From Theodoxus fluviatilis (taxonomy: Eukaryota; Mollusca; Gastropoda; Cycloneritida; Neritidae), in the NCBI GenBank assembly GCA_034096865.1, contig JAWQFJ010001305.1, positions 98,396-162,395 on the forward strand: a stretch of 64,000 nucleotides of DNA, given 5' to 3'. Shown one piece after another: positions 10,201 to 24,900 of the stretch (its first letter is position 1; every line of letters begins with the position of its first letter). The notes under the pieces were generated by a model. It saw only the letters and a list, made by a program, of their open reading frames with translations, had not been told where the DNA came from and did not search any database. Both the position numbers and the translations under genes were made by a program.

Positions 10201-13200
10201 GAATCGAACAATATTTCAAAGATTTGCTCTTCATCAGGATCAATCTCAGCCATTTCTGGGCCAGCGTGCGCAATCGAAATCGCGCAGCAGCATGCCTACC
10301 TTGATCGGTAACTTCTAGATTCGCTCTAAATTCGCGCATGGACTCTCCTCAACATGTGCCCGATGAGGTATCTAAATCGGATGCTTTTCATCTTTGTTTC
10401 AACTAATAAAGTCGTTGACTTGATGGTCGACGAAGCGAATCGCTACGCTGGTCAAGTGAGGGCGAAGAAAGGAAGCGACGAGGAATTTATTCTTGAGTAA
10501 GTCAGTGGCAGCCTGTCTCTCGACACGTTTTTTATTTGTGTTGTCTCAGGTTTTTTTCCCCTTATCATATTGTATTGCATGGACATAAATTTCAGTGGGT
10601 CTATCAGAGAGAGCATTCAATTTTCCATCTTTCCTCCAAAAATGTTGCCTCTATAGCAAAGAATAAAATAATTGTATATTTTTAAACAGAAGAGGGGTCT
10701 CGGTTTTGGAGCACGTCCAGAAAATAACTGGCTGCAGGGAGTAAAAACCGTGAAAAATTAATGGCGTCCAGAGGGTTAAAACCATCAAGAGCCATAACAT
10801 TTTAAGATGCGAGAAAGATATAGCAAAATGACACTTCATAACAGTGAATTATCTTGCCCAAGACACAAAATCTCCAGTCACATGCAGACGCTTATCAGGT
10901 GCCTCCCACCAAACATCATCAATAACAAGAATCTGCAGCAGACGCCCACACACACCTGACATCCCCTGCTTGTTGACCTGTCGGTCATAGATCTTCTTTT
11001 CCAAACTGTTGTCTGTGACCAGGCGGTAGATGTAGCTGGGCTTTTCCTGTCCAAAGCGGTAGACGCGACAGATGGCCTGGCAGTCATGGCAGGGGTTCCA
11101 AGAGGCGTCCATCACCACCACGCGGTTGGCCCCCACCAGGTTGATGCCCAGACATCCAGCCCTGTTCACAATCAGCACTCAAGCGTGCATGAAGGGCAGC
11201 AAAACCAGCAGTACCAACCACTTTGATAAAAGCACATTTAGGACACACCCCCACACCCCACCCCCCAAAGCATTCCACACTCCCAATTTTTAAAAGAATT
11301 TTTTTTTCTTAAGCAGTTGGAGCAAACACCACTGAAAGAGAGTACAAGAAAGATGGGGAGAGACAGACTGACCTTGTGGACAGCAGGAATAGCCAGAAGC
11401 GGTTGTTGTACGGGTCATTGAACTGGTTGATGAGACGCTCTCGCTCTGTGCCTGAAGTACTGCCATCCAGACCTAAGAAGACAGGAAAACATTAAAAATC
11501 TGATAAATGCACTCATTAAAACAAGAAGGGCAAAGCCCATACGACTCACATGCTTGACCTTGACCTTTCTATGACCTTGACCTTCAGGTGACCTTCAAGG
11601 TCAAGGTCAAACAACTAAACCTACCAATGACATCATACACAAAGAAATGCTTTACACATTTTTCCTACCAAAATACATGTGACCTTGACCCAAGGTCAAG
11701 GTCATCCAAGGTCATGCAACACAAAGCTGTTAATTCAAGACATAGGAAGCACAATGGTGCTTATTGGCACTTTCTACCATGAGATATAGTCACTTTTAGT
11801 GGTTCACTACCCCATTTTGGTCACATTTCATAAGGGTCAAATTGACCTTGACCTTGATGATATGTGACCAAATGTGTCTCATGATGAAAGTATAACATGT
11901 GCCCCACATAATTATTAAGTTTGAAACAGTTATCTTCCATAGTTCAGGGTCAAGGTCACTTCAAAATATGTATACAATCCAACTTTGAAGAGCTCCTGTG
12001 ACCTTGAAGCAAGGTCAACCAAACTGGTATCAAAAGATAGGGCTTGCTTTGACCTATATACCACTTGTAGCTAAGGTCGCCATTCTCAATAACGTGGGAG
12101 AAAATTGGGAAAATGTGAAAAATGAGTTTTTGAGACCACATTTATGGCTCCTGTGACCTTGACCTTGAAGCAAGGTCAAGTCACTATGTATGTTTTTTGA
12201 GGCCTTGTCATCATACACCATCATGCCACATTTGGTGTTGATAGACTTAATAGTCTCCGAGAAAAATCCAACGTTTAAGTTTTTTACGGACGCCCGCCCG
12301 GACGGACGGACGGACGGACGCCCAGACGGACGGACGACACGGCTCAGTACATAGACTCACTTTTGCTTCGCATGTGAGTCAAAAATACTGTCACCTGAAT
12401 AGGGGGAGGGGGAAGGGGAGGAGGCAAGGAGGAGGAGGAGGGGGAGGAGGAGGAGGGAGGAGAGGAGAGAGGAGGAGGAGAGGAGAGGAGGAAGAGAAGG
12501 AGGAGAGGAGAGAGAGGAGGAAGAGGAGGAAGAGAAGGAAGTGAAGGAAGAGGAAGAGGAGGAGGAGGTGGAGGGAGGAGGGGGAGGAGGAGGAGGAGGG
12601 AGGAAACATCTTTCAGATACTCTGCTCTGCTTCACAGAGATAGGTGCAAGTGACACACTCAAATATTAACTAAAAAGACAGTATTTTAGATGGTTACACA
12701 CACACATCAACTCAGATATGTTTTCACTATAATTCTCAAGCTACATTTAATCAAATAATTTCTCTGTGAGAGCCTAAACTTGCATCACTTCATGAGAGAG
12801 CTATTCCCACATCCTTTCTTCCTCCTCGGAAATGTCTACGACTACACACATCACACCATGAGAAAACTACACTCCTTTCCTTTCTTCCCATAGAAGTCAT
12901 CAGCAGTGCAGTTTGAATCCAAGTGGGTGGCATATGGTCAGCACTTACGGAAGTAGTTTTTGTTTTTGCACCATCTCTCATTCATGTCGGGTCTTGGTAC
13001 GTTGAACTTGCTCAGGAAGTCCTCTATCACATTCAGAGTGGTCAAACTTTGGCTGCAATATTCAAACAGCATACATTCATTGTGAGCAACGTCACACTGT
13101 TAGTAATTTGGGTGTGTACACTTCTTGTTAGGGTTTACTGCAAACCTGAACACCGATAATAGGTTCAATATATGATCAAGGGGAAAAAAAGTAAGCATGA

Positions 13201-16200
13201 GGGTAATTTAAATTATCTTAAAAACACCAAATGAATGAATGAATGAATGAATGAATGAATGAATGAATGAATGAATGTACAGCCTGTTAATTTCTGTAGG
13301 CTATATAAGGCCACTGATCATAAACAATCACTAGAGCAGGTTTTTATTACAAATCCTGATTTCTCTGATATTTGTTACAGATTGCAAATGGAGGTGCAGA
13401 GGATCTATTCTTACCCCCAACCCATGGGGATGGGGGGGTGGGGGTGTTGTGGGGATGTTTGGGGGAAAATGAGAAAAGAGAGAGAGATCACCTGAACACA
13501 AGGATCTTATCACCCATCTTGACTGTTTCATCCACCAGCTGCAGCAGCAGGACCATCTTGCCACTGTTCTCCACAATGCTGGGGATGTAGTCCTTCATTA
13601 GGTCCTCTGCCTGCATCAGCGCATCACAGCACAGTCAGTACACATTCCATTCACGCGTCACCACGCAATGCAATGCAGACACACACTCATGTACAGTCAT
13701 CATGTACAGTGAAAAACTGCTGTGTCAGTATAAAATGCTTCCCAATGTGGTAATGCACACATCACAAAGTGCACCTGTCAGCACACATCCCACAACTACA
13801 CCTTGTCAGCACACATCCCACAACTACACCTTGTCAGCACACATCCCACAACTACACCTCATCAGCACACATCCCACAACTACACCTCATCAGCACACAT
13901 CCCACAACTACACCTCATCAGCACACATCCCACAACTACACCTCATCAGCACACATCCCACAACTACACCTTGTCAGCACACATCCCACAACTACACCTT
14001 GTCAGCACACATCCCACAACTACACCTTGTCAGCACACATCCCACAACTACACCTTGTCAGCACACATCCCACAACTACACCTCGTCAGCACACATCCCA
14101 CAACTACACCTCATCAGCACACATCCCACAACTACACCTCAGTCAGCACACATCCCACAACTACACCTCATCAGCACACATCCCACAACTACACCTCATC
14201 AGCACACATCCCACAACTACACCTTGTCAGCACACATCCCACAACTACACCTCGTCAGCACACATCCCACAACTACACCTCATCAGCACACATCCCACAA
14301 CTACACCTCATCAGCACACATCCCACAACTACACCTCATCAGCACACATCCCACAACTACACCTCATCAGCACACATCCCACAACTACACCTCGTCAGCA
14401 CACATCCCACAACTACACCTCATCAGCACACATCCCACAACTACACCTCATCAGCACACATCCCACAACTACACCTCATCAGCACACATCCCACAACTAC
14501 ACCTTGTCAGCACACATCATACAACTACACCTCGTCAGCACACATCCCACAACTACACATCAGCACACATCCCACAACTACACCTCATCAGCACACATCC
14601 CACAACTACACCTCATCAGCACACATCCCACAACTACACCTCATCAGCACACATCCCACAACTACACCTCATCAGCACACATCCCACAACTACACCTCAT
14701 CAGCACACATCCCACAACTACACCTCATCAGCACACATCCCACAACTACACCTCATCAGCACACATCCCACAACTACACCTCATCAGCACACATCCCACA
14801 ACTACACCTCATCAGCACACATCCCACAACTACACCTCATCAGCACACATCCCACAACTACACCTCATCAGCACACATCCCACAACTACACCTCATCAGC
14901 ACACATCCCACAACTACACCTCATCAGCACACATCCCACAACTACACCTCATCAGCACACATCCCACAACTACACCTCATCAGCACACATCCCACAACTA
15001 CACCTCGTCAGCACACATCCCACAACTACACCTCATCAGCACACATCCCACAACTACACCTCGTCAGCACACATCCCACAACTACACCTCATCAGCACAC
15101 ATCCCACAACTACACCTCATCAGCACACATCCCACAACTACACCTCGTCAGCACACATCCCACAACTACACCTCGTCAGCACACATCCCACAACTACACC
15201 TCATCAGCACACATCCCACAACTACACCTCATCAGCACACATCCCACAACTACACCTTGTCAGCACACATCCCACAACTACACCTCGTCAGCACACATCC
15301 CACAACTACACCTCGTCAGCACACATCCCACAACTACACCTCGTCAGCACACATCCCACAACTACACCTCGTCAGCACACATCCCACAACTACACCTCGT
15401 CAGCACACATCCCACAACTACACCTCGTCAGCACACATCCCACAACTACACCTTGTCAGCACACATCCCACAACTACACCTCATCAGCACACATCCCACA
15501 ACTACACCTTGTCAGCACACATCCCACAACTACACCTTGTCAGCACACATCCCACAACTACACCTCATCAGCACACATCCCACAACTACACCTTGTCAGC
15601 ACACATCCCACAACTACACCTTGTCAGCACACATCCCACAACTACACCTTGTCAGCACACATCCCACAACTACACCTCATCAGCACACATCCCACAACTA
15701 CACCTTGTCAGCACACATCCCACAACTACACCTCGTCAGCACACATCCCACAACTACACCTCGTCAGCACACATCCCACAACTACACCTTGTCAGCACAC
15801 ATCCCACAACTACACCTCATCAGCACACATCCCACAACTACACCTCATCAGCACACATCCCACAACTACACCTCATCAGCACACATCCCACAACTACACC
15901 TTGTCAGCACACATCCCACAACTACACCTCATCAGCACACATCCCACAACTACACCTCATCAGCACACATCCCACAACTACACCTTGTCAGCACACATCC
16001 CACAACTACACCTCGTCAGCACACATCCCACAACTACACCTTGTCAGCACACATCCCACAACTACACCTCATCAGCACACATCCCACAACTACACCTCAT
16101 CAGCACACATCCCACAACTACACCTTGTCAGCACACATCCCACAACTACACCTCATCAGCACACATCCCACAACTACACCTTGTCAGCACACATCCCACA

Positions 16201-19200
16201 ACTACACCTTGTCAGCACACATCCCACAACTACACCTCATCAGCACACATCCCACAACTACACCTCATCAGCACACATCCCACAACTACACCTCGTCAGC
16301 ACACATCCCACAACTACACCTCGTCAGCACACATCCCACAACTACACCTCATCAGCACACATCCCACAACTACACCTCATCAGCACACATCCCACAACTA
16401 CACCTCATCAGCACACATCCCACAACTACACCTCGTCAGCACACATCCCACAACTACACCTCATCAGCACACATCCCACAACTACACCTCATCAGCACAC
16501 ATCCCACAACTACACCTCATCAGCACACATCCCACAACTACACCTCATCAGCACACATCCCACAACTACACCTCATCAGCACACATCCCACAACTACACC
16601 TCATCAGCACACATCCCACAACTACACCTCGTCAGCACACATCCCACAACTACACCTCATCAGCACACATCCCACAACTACACCTTGTCAGCACACATCC
16701 CACAACTACACCTCATCAGCACACATCCCACAACTACACCTTGTCAGCACACATCCCACAACTACACCTCATCAGCACACATCCCACAACTACACCTTGT
16801 CAGCACACATCCCACAACTACACCTCGTCAGCACACATCCCACAACTACACCTCATCAGCACACATCCCACAACTACACCTCATCAGCACACATCCCACA
16901 ACTACACCTCATCAGCACACATCCCACAACTACACCTCGTCAGCACACATCCCACAACTACACCTCATCAGCACACATCCCACAACTACACCTCATCAGC
17001 ACACATCCCACAACTACACCTCATCAGCACACATCCCACAACTACACCTCGTCAGCACACATCCCACAACTACACCTCATCAGCACACATCCCACAACTA
17101 CACCTCATCAGCACACATCCCACAACTACACCTCATCAGCACACATCCCACAACTACACCTCATCAGCACACATCCCACAACTACACCTCGTCAGCACAC
17201 ATCCCACAACTACACCTCGTCAGCACACATCCCACAACTACACCTCGTCAGCACACATCCCACAACTACACCTCATCAGCACACATCCCACAACTACACC
17301 TCATCAGCACACATCCCACAACTACACCTCATCAGCACACATCCCACAACTACACCTCATCAGCACACATCCCACAACTACACCTTGTCAGCACACATCC
17401 CACAACTACACCTTGTCAGCACACATCCCACAACTACACCTTGTCAGCACACATCCCACAACTACACCTCGTCAGCACACATCCCACAACTACACCTCAT
17501 CAGCACACATCCCACAACTACACCTCATCAGCACACATCCCACAACTACACCTCATCAGCACACATCCCACAACTACACCTCATCAGCACACATCCCACA
17601 ACTACACCTCATCAGCACACATCCCACAACTACACCTCGTCAGCACACATCCCACAACTACACCTCATCAGCACACATCCCACAACTACACCTCGTCAGC
17701 ACACATCCCACAACTACACCTCATCAGCACACATCCCACAACTACACCTCATCAGCACACATCCCACAACTACACCTCATCAGCACACATCCCACAACTA
17801 CACCTCATCAGCACACATCCCACAACTACACCTCGTCAGCACACATCCCACAACTACACCTCATCAGCACACATCCCACAACTACACCTCGTCAGCACAC
17901 ATCCCACAACTACACCTTGTCAGCACACATCCCACAACTACACCTTGTCAGCACACATCCCACAACTACACCTCATCAGCACACATCCCACAACTACACC
18001 TCATCAGCACACATCCCACAACTACACCTCGTCAGCACACATCCCACAACTACACCTCGTCAGCACACATCCCACAACTACACCTCATCAGCACACATCC
18101 CACAACTACACCTCGTCAGCACACATCCCACAACTACACCTCATCAGCACACATCCCACAACTACACCTCGTCAGCACACATCCCACAACTACACCTCAT
18201 CAGCACACATCCCACAACTACACCTCATCAGCACACATCCCACAACTACACCTTGTCAGCACACATCCCACAACTACACCTCATCAGCACACATCCCACA
18301 ACTACACCTTGTCAGCACACATCCCACAACTACACCTCATCAGCACACATCCCACAACTACACCTCATCAGCACACATCCCACAACTACACCTCATCAGC
18401 ACACATCCCACAACTACACCTCATCAGCACACATCCCACAACTACACCTCGTCAGCACACATCCCACAACTACACCTCATCAGCACACATCCCACAACTA
18501 CACCTCATCAGCACACATCCCACAACTACACCTCGTCAGCACACATCCCACAACTACACCTCGTCAGCACACATCCCACAACTACACCTCGTCAGCACAC
18601 ATCCCACAACTACACCTTGTCAGCACACATCCCACAACTACACCTCATCAGCACACATCCCACAACTACACCTCATCAGCACACATCCCACAACTACACC
18701 TCGTCAGCACACATCCCACAACTACACCTCATCAGCACACATCCCACAACTACACCTCATCAGCACACATCCCACAACTACACCTCGTCAGCACACATCC
18801 CACAACTACACCTTGTCAGCACACATCCCACAACTACACCTCTCAGCACACATCCCACAACTACACCTCATCAGCACACATCCCACAACTACACCTCATC
18901 AGCACACATCCCACAACTACACCTCATCAGCACACATCCCACAACTACACCTCATCAGCACACATCCCACAACTACACCTCATCAGCACACATCCCACAA
19001 CTACACCTCGTCAGCACACATCCCACAACTACACCTCATCAGCACACATCCCACAACTACACCTCGTCAGCACACATCCCACAACTACACCTCATCAGCA
19101 CACATCCCACAACTACACCTCATCAGCACACATCCCACAACTACACCTCATCAGCACACATCCCACAACTACACCTCATCAGCACACATCCCACAACTAC

Positions 19201-21835
19201 ACCTCGTCAGCACACATCCCACAACTACACCTCGTCAGCACACATCCCACAACTACACCTTGTCAGCACACATCCCACAACTACACCTCGTCAGCACACA
19301 TCCCACAACTACACCTCATCAGCACACATCCCACAACTACACCTCATCAGCACACATCCCACAACTACACCTCATCAGCACACATCCCACAACTACACCT
19401 CATCAGCACACATCCCACAACTACACCTCGTCAGCACACATCCCACAACTACACCTACTCAGCACACATCCCACAACTACACCTCATCAGCACACATCCC
19501 ACAACTACACCTCGTCAGCACACATCCCACAACTACACCTCATCAGCACACATCCCACAACTACACCTCATCAGCACACATCCCACAACTACACCTCATC
19601 AGCACACATCCCACAACTACACCTCATCAGCACACATCCCACAACTACACCTCGTCAGCACACATCCCACAACTACACCTCATCAGCACACATCCCACAA
19701 CTACACCTCGTCAGCACACATCCCACAACTACACCTCATCAGCACACATCCCACAACTACACCTCATCAGCACACATCCCACAACTACACCTCGTCAGCA
19801 CACATCCCACAACTACACCTCGTCAGCACACATCCCACAACTACACCTCGTCAGCACACATCCCACAACTACACCTCGTCAGCACACATCCCACAACTAC
19901 ACCTCATCAGCACACATCCCACAACTACACCTCGTCAGCACACATCCCACAACTACACCTCGTCAGCACACATCCCACAACTACACCTCGTCAGCACACA
20001 TCCCACAACTACACCTCGTCAGCACACATCCCACAACTACACCTCATCAGCACACATCCCACAACTACACCTCATCAGCACACATCCCACAACTACACCT
20101 CATCAGCACACATCCCACAACTACACCTCATCAGCACACATCCCACAACTACACCTCATCAGCACACATCCCACAACTACACCTCATCAGCACACATCCC
20201 ACAACTACACCTCATCAGCACACATCCCACAACTACACCTCGTCAGCACACATCCCACAACTACACCTCATCAGCACACATCCCACAACTACACCTCGTC
20301 AGCACACATCCCACAACTACACCTCATCAGCACACATCCCACAACTACACCTCATCAGCACACATCCCACAACTACACCTCGTCAGCACACATCCCACAA
20401 CTACACCTCATCAGCACACATCCCACAACTACACCTCGTCAGCACACATCCCACAACTACACCTCGTCAGCACACATCCCACAACTACACCTCGTCAGCA
20501 CACATCCCACAACTACACCTCGTCAGCACACATCCCACAACTACACCTCATCAGCACACATCCCACAACTACACCTCGTCAGCACACATCCCACAACTAC
20601 ACCTCGTCAGCACACATCCCACAACTACACCTCGTCAGCACACATCCCACAACTACACCTCGTCAGCACACATCCCACAACTACACCTCGTCAGCACACA
20701 TCCCACAACTACACCTCATCAGCACACATCCCACAACTACACCTCGTCAGCACACATCCCACAACTACACCTCATCAGCACACATCCCACAACTACACCT
20801 CATCAGCACACATCCCACAACTACACCTCGTCAGCACACATCCCACAACTACACCTCGTCAGCACACATCCCACAACTACACCTTGTCAGCACACATCCC
20901 ACAACTACACCTTGTCAGCACACATCCCACAACTACACCTCATCAGCACACATCCCACAACTACACCTTGTCAGCACACATCCCACAACTACACCTCGTC
21001 AGCACACATCCCACAACTACACCTCGTCAGCACACATCCCACAACTACACCTCGTCAGCACACATCCCACAACTACACCTTGTCAGCACACATCCCACAA
21101 CTACACCTCGTCAGCACACATCCCACAACTACACCTTGTCAGCACACATCCCACAACTACACCTTGTCAGCACACATCCCACAACTACACCTTGTCAGCA
21201 CACATCCCACAACTACACCTTGTCAGCACACATCCCACAACTACACCTCATCAGCACACATCCCACAACTACACCTCATCAGCACACATCCCACAACTAC
21301 ACCTCATCAGCACACATCCCACAACTACACCTCGTCAGCACACATCCCACAACTACACCTCGTCAGCACACATCCCACAACTACACCTCGTCAGCACACA
21401 TCCCACAACTACACCTCGTCAGCACACATCCCACAACTACACCTCATCAGCACACATCCCACAACTACACCTCGTCAGCACACATCNNNNNNNNNNNNNN
21501 TCAGCACACATCCCACAACTACACCTCATCAGCACACATCCCACAACTACACCTTGTCAGCACACATCACAACCACAGAAATCTAACTTTACAACTGCAC
21601 ACAAAGTAACAATGCACCAGCTATAAGCACAATTTAGCATCAGCGAATGATAGCTGACTGCAGAGTTAGCACACAATACAAAACCAAGGCAGGCAACATC
21701 ATTATTGACCATACCCAGCTCCACCCACCGTAAGCCATCACCAATCATCATATCACATCAGTTTTGCACTTGCAAAGCAGCTTGCTCTGACAAGTGAACT
21801 CGAGAAAGTTTACATTCGTTTATATATGTATTTAT

Positions 21836-21906
<71 letters not shown>

Positions 21907-24900
21907 TAGCTGCTTCGCGGCCAGGCAATGCGCAAAGCGTCAAAGCCACATACAAAGAAAAATTCTTCAGCCGCCATTTTGATTTCTCATTACGTAACCA
22001 TAACCAAAAATGTGTTCACAGATCTTCATCATCTGACTTTACCTACCCATACACCAAATTTCGGTCAAATCGGAGCACTTTGAGTTTTCGGCGGCCATCT
22101 TGTTTGTGCCCACTTCCGATTACCATGGCGACACCTTTTTTTTAACCCCACCATGACCTGACCCCGGCCCACATCTAACCTTATTCCAAGTTTTAAGTCG
22201 ATGGGAACTCCTGTGTCTCAGGCGGCTTCGCCGCCTTCGACACAGTCGTCCATTGTTTACTCAGCTGCCATTTTGTTTTTCTCGTGACGTAACCATGGTA
22301 ACCAAAAAATATGTTCACAGATCTTCATCATCTGACTTTAGCAACCCACACACCAAATTTCGGTCAAATCGGAGCACTTTGAGTTTTCGGCGGCCATCTT
22401 GTTTGTGCCCACTTCCGGTTACCATGGCGACACCTTCTTTTTAACCCCACCATGACCTGACCCCGGCCCACATCTAACCCCATACCAAGTTTTAAGTCGA
22501 TGGGAACTCCTGTGTCTCAGGCGGCTTTGCCGCCTTCGACACAGTCGTCCAAATTCTTCAGTCACCATTTTGTTTTTCTCGTTACGTAACCATGATAACC
22601 ATAAATTTAGTTCACAGATCTTCATCATTTTACTTGACCTACCCACACACCAAATTTCGGTCAAATCGGAGAACATTGAGTTTTCGGCGGCCATCTTGTT
22701 TGTGCCCACTTCCGGTTACCATGGCGACACCTTTTTTTTTACCCCACCATGACCTGACCCTGGCCCACATCTAACCCCATACCAAGTTTTAAGTCGATGG
22801 GAACTCCTGTGTCTCAGGCGGCTTCGCCGCCTTGACACAGTCGTCCATTGTTTACTCTGCCGCCATTTTGTTTTTCTCGTGACGTAACCATGGTAACCAA
22901 AAAATATGTTCACAGATCTTCATCATCTGACTTTACCAACCCACACATCAAATTTCGGTCAAATCGGAGCACTTTGAGTTTTCGGCGGCCATCTTGTTTG
23001 TGCCCACTTCCGGTTACCATGGCAACGCCATTTTTTTAAACCCCACCATGACCTGACCCACATCTAACCCCATTCCAAGTTTTAAGTCGATGGGAACTCC
23101 TGTGTCTCAGGCGGCTTCGCCGCATTTGACACAGTCGTCCATTGTTTCCTCAGCCGCCATTTTGTTTTTCTCGTGACGTAACCATGGTAACCAAAAAAAT
23201 TGTTCGCAGATCTTCATCATCTGACTTTACCTACCCACACACCAAATTTTGGTAAACTCGGAGCACTTTAAGTTTCGGCGGCCATCTTGTTTGTGCCCAC
23301 TTCCGGTTACCATGGCAACACCATTTTTTTAACCCCACGTTGACCTGACCCCGGTCCACACCTAACCCCATACCAAGTTTCAAGTCGATCGGAATAAAAC
23401 TGTGGAAACGTATGAGTGTCACCAGACCTGTTTACCCCCAAAAACCCTTATGAGGAAGATTTGATAAATAACCAGAAAAATGCGGAAGGTTTTGAACTTC
23501 AAGAGGAAGATTTCGATTTTTTCAGCGAAATATCGGCCGGAAGATCGTCCGTAAAAGCGGAGACTCGGACTCAAAATCAGAAGATTTCCGCAAATTGCGG
23601 AAGGGTAAACAGGTCTGGTGTCACACAGACAGACAGACACACACACACACAGACACACAGCGAAAATATATATACAGATGTGTGTGTGTGTGTGTGTGTG
23701 TTCCTGATATTAGAAGAATGATGATCATGCCAATAGATGAGAATTTCACAGAAAGTTTGCAAGCTTAGCTTGAAAATCATTACAACAAATGGAAAAGCAA
23801 ATGATTAAGTGAATAAGTGAATCACTCACAAACTTAGGATAGGATGCAGTGCCTACTACATGCACCAACAAACACAACTTGGCACAGGTCTGCTGCTCAC
23901 CCATTCATAGCTGATGGAGTTTTCAGACTTTTTGTCCTGGGAGGCCAAGGCATCACCAACTGGTCCTGGAATGTTTCCCGAGCTCCCCGTGGTGGTGCTG
24001 GTAGAGGAGCTCGCCGTGGCTGTGGTGGAGGTGCTGGCTGATCCAGGGCTGGCATCGGTGCCTGTGGACGACTCTGCCATTTTTGTCCCAGTGGTCTTGC
24101 CATCATCCAACTCTGACCCAGTGGTGGTGGCGCTCACGCAGGTGCCAGTGGTGGATGTGGTGCTGGTCTCAGCTGTCCTCGACATTTCACCTGTGGCTGA
24201 CCCAGTTGGGGTCAGTCCTGAGCTGTCGCGTGGACCCTGCATTCCCACTGCAGTGTCAGTGGCAGAGCATGTGACGGTGTCCGACGTGCTGACTATACTA
24301 TCTGTCAGTGTGCCAGTCCCAATTGTGCTGCCAGATGTCGTAACAGTCGTGTATCCTTGTGCATCAGCACTATCTGCACCAAGCCTGCTTTCACCCAGGT
24401 TTGGCATATTGTTACTGCACTGCTGTCCCGTGTCAAAACCAGTCATATCTCCAAATGGATTTGCAGATGGACAGGCAGGAGGACCAAAGGAGTTGCTGGA
24501 CATCTGGCCAGGAGATGACCTGAATGAGTTCCCAGACATCTCTCCCAGAGAAGATCCATCCATGGAGCCCGACATGCCCGGGTCCTGTCCCATGGCGCCA
24601 CTGCTCATGGAATGGGTCATGCCTCCACTGGGACAACCAGCATTTCCGCCCATGTTGCTCGTCATGCCACTGCCTGGACTCCCACTCATTGCGTTTGTCA
24701 TTTGTCCAGAGTGGCTGGCCGAGTTGCTGGTCATCTGGTCTGCCATGGAGACACACATGGGGTCACCCATGGAGTCCGAGTTGAGGTCGCCCAGAAATCC
24801 TCCGGCGGGAAAGCCCCCCATCCCACCAAACATGGAGCCAAAGGGCATGCCAGTCATGGGATCACACATGGAGCCTCCACAATTGTTCATGGGGTCTCCA

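Noticed and set aside
13778..21571. CRISPR-like look of regularly spaced short repeats
   Set aside because: Units are directly tandem with no unique spacers, and the locus is eukaryotic.
13702..21626. Three overlapping plus-strand frames of more than 2600 codons
   Set aside because: They are produced by a stop-free 28-bp satellite in an intron; all three frames encode the same repeat and there is no promoter or splice evidence.
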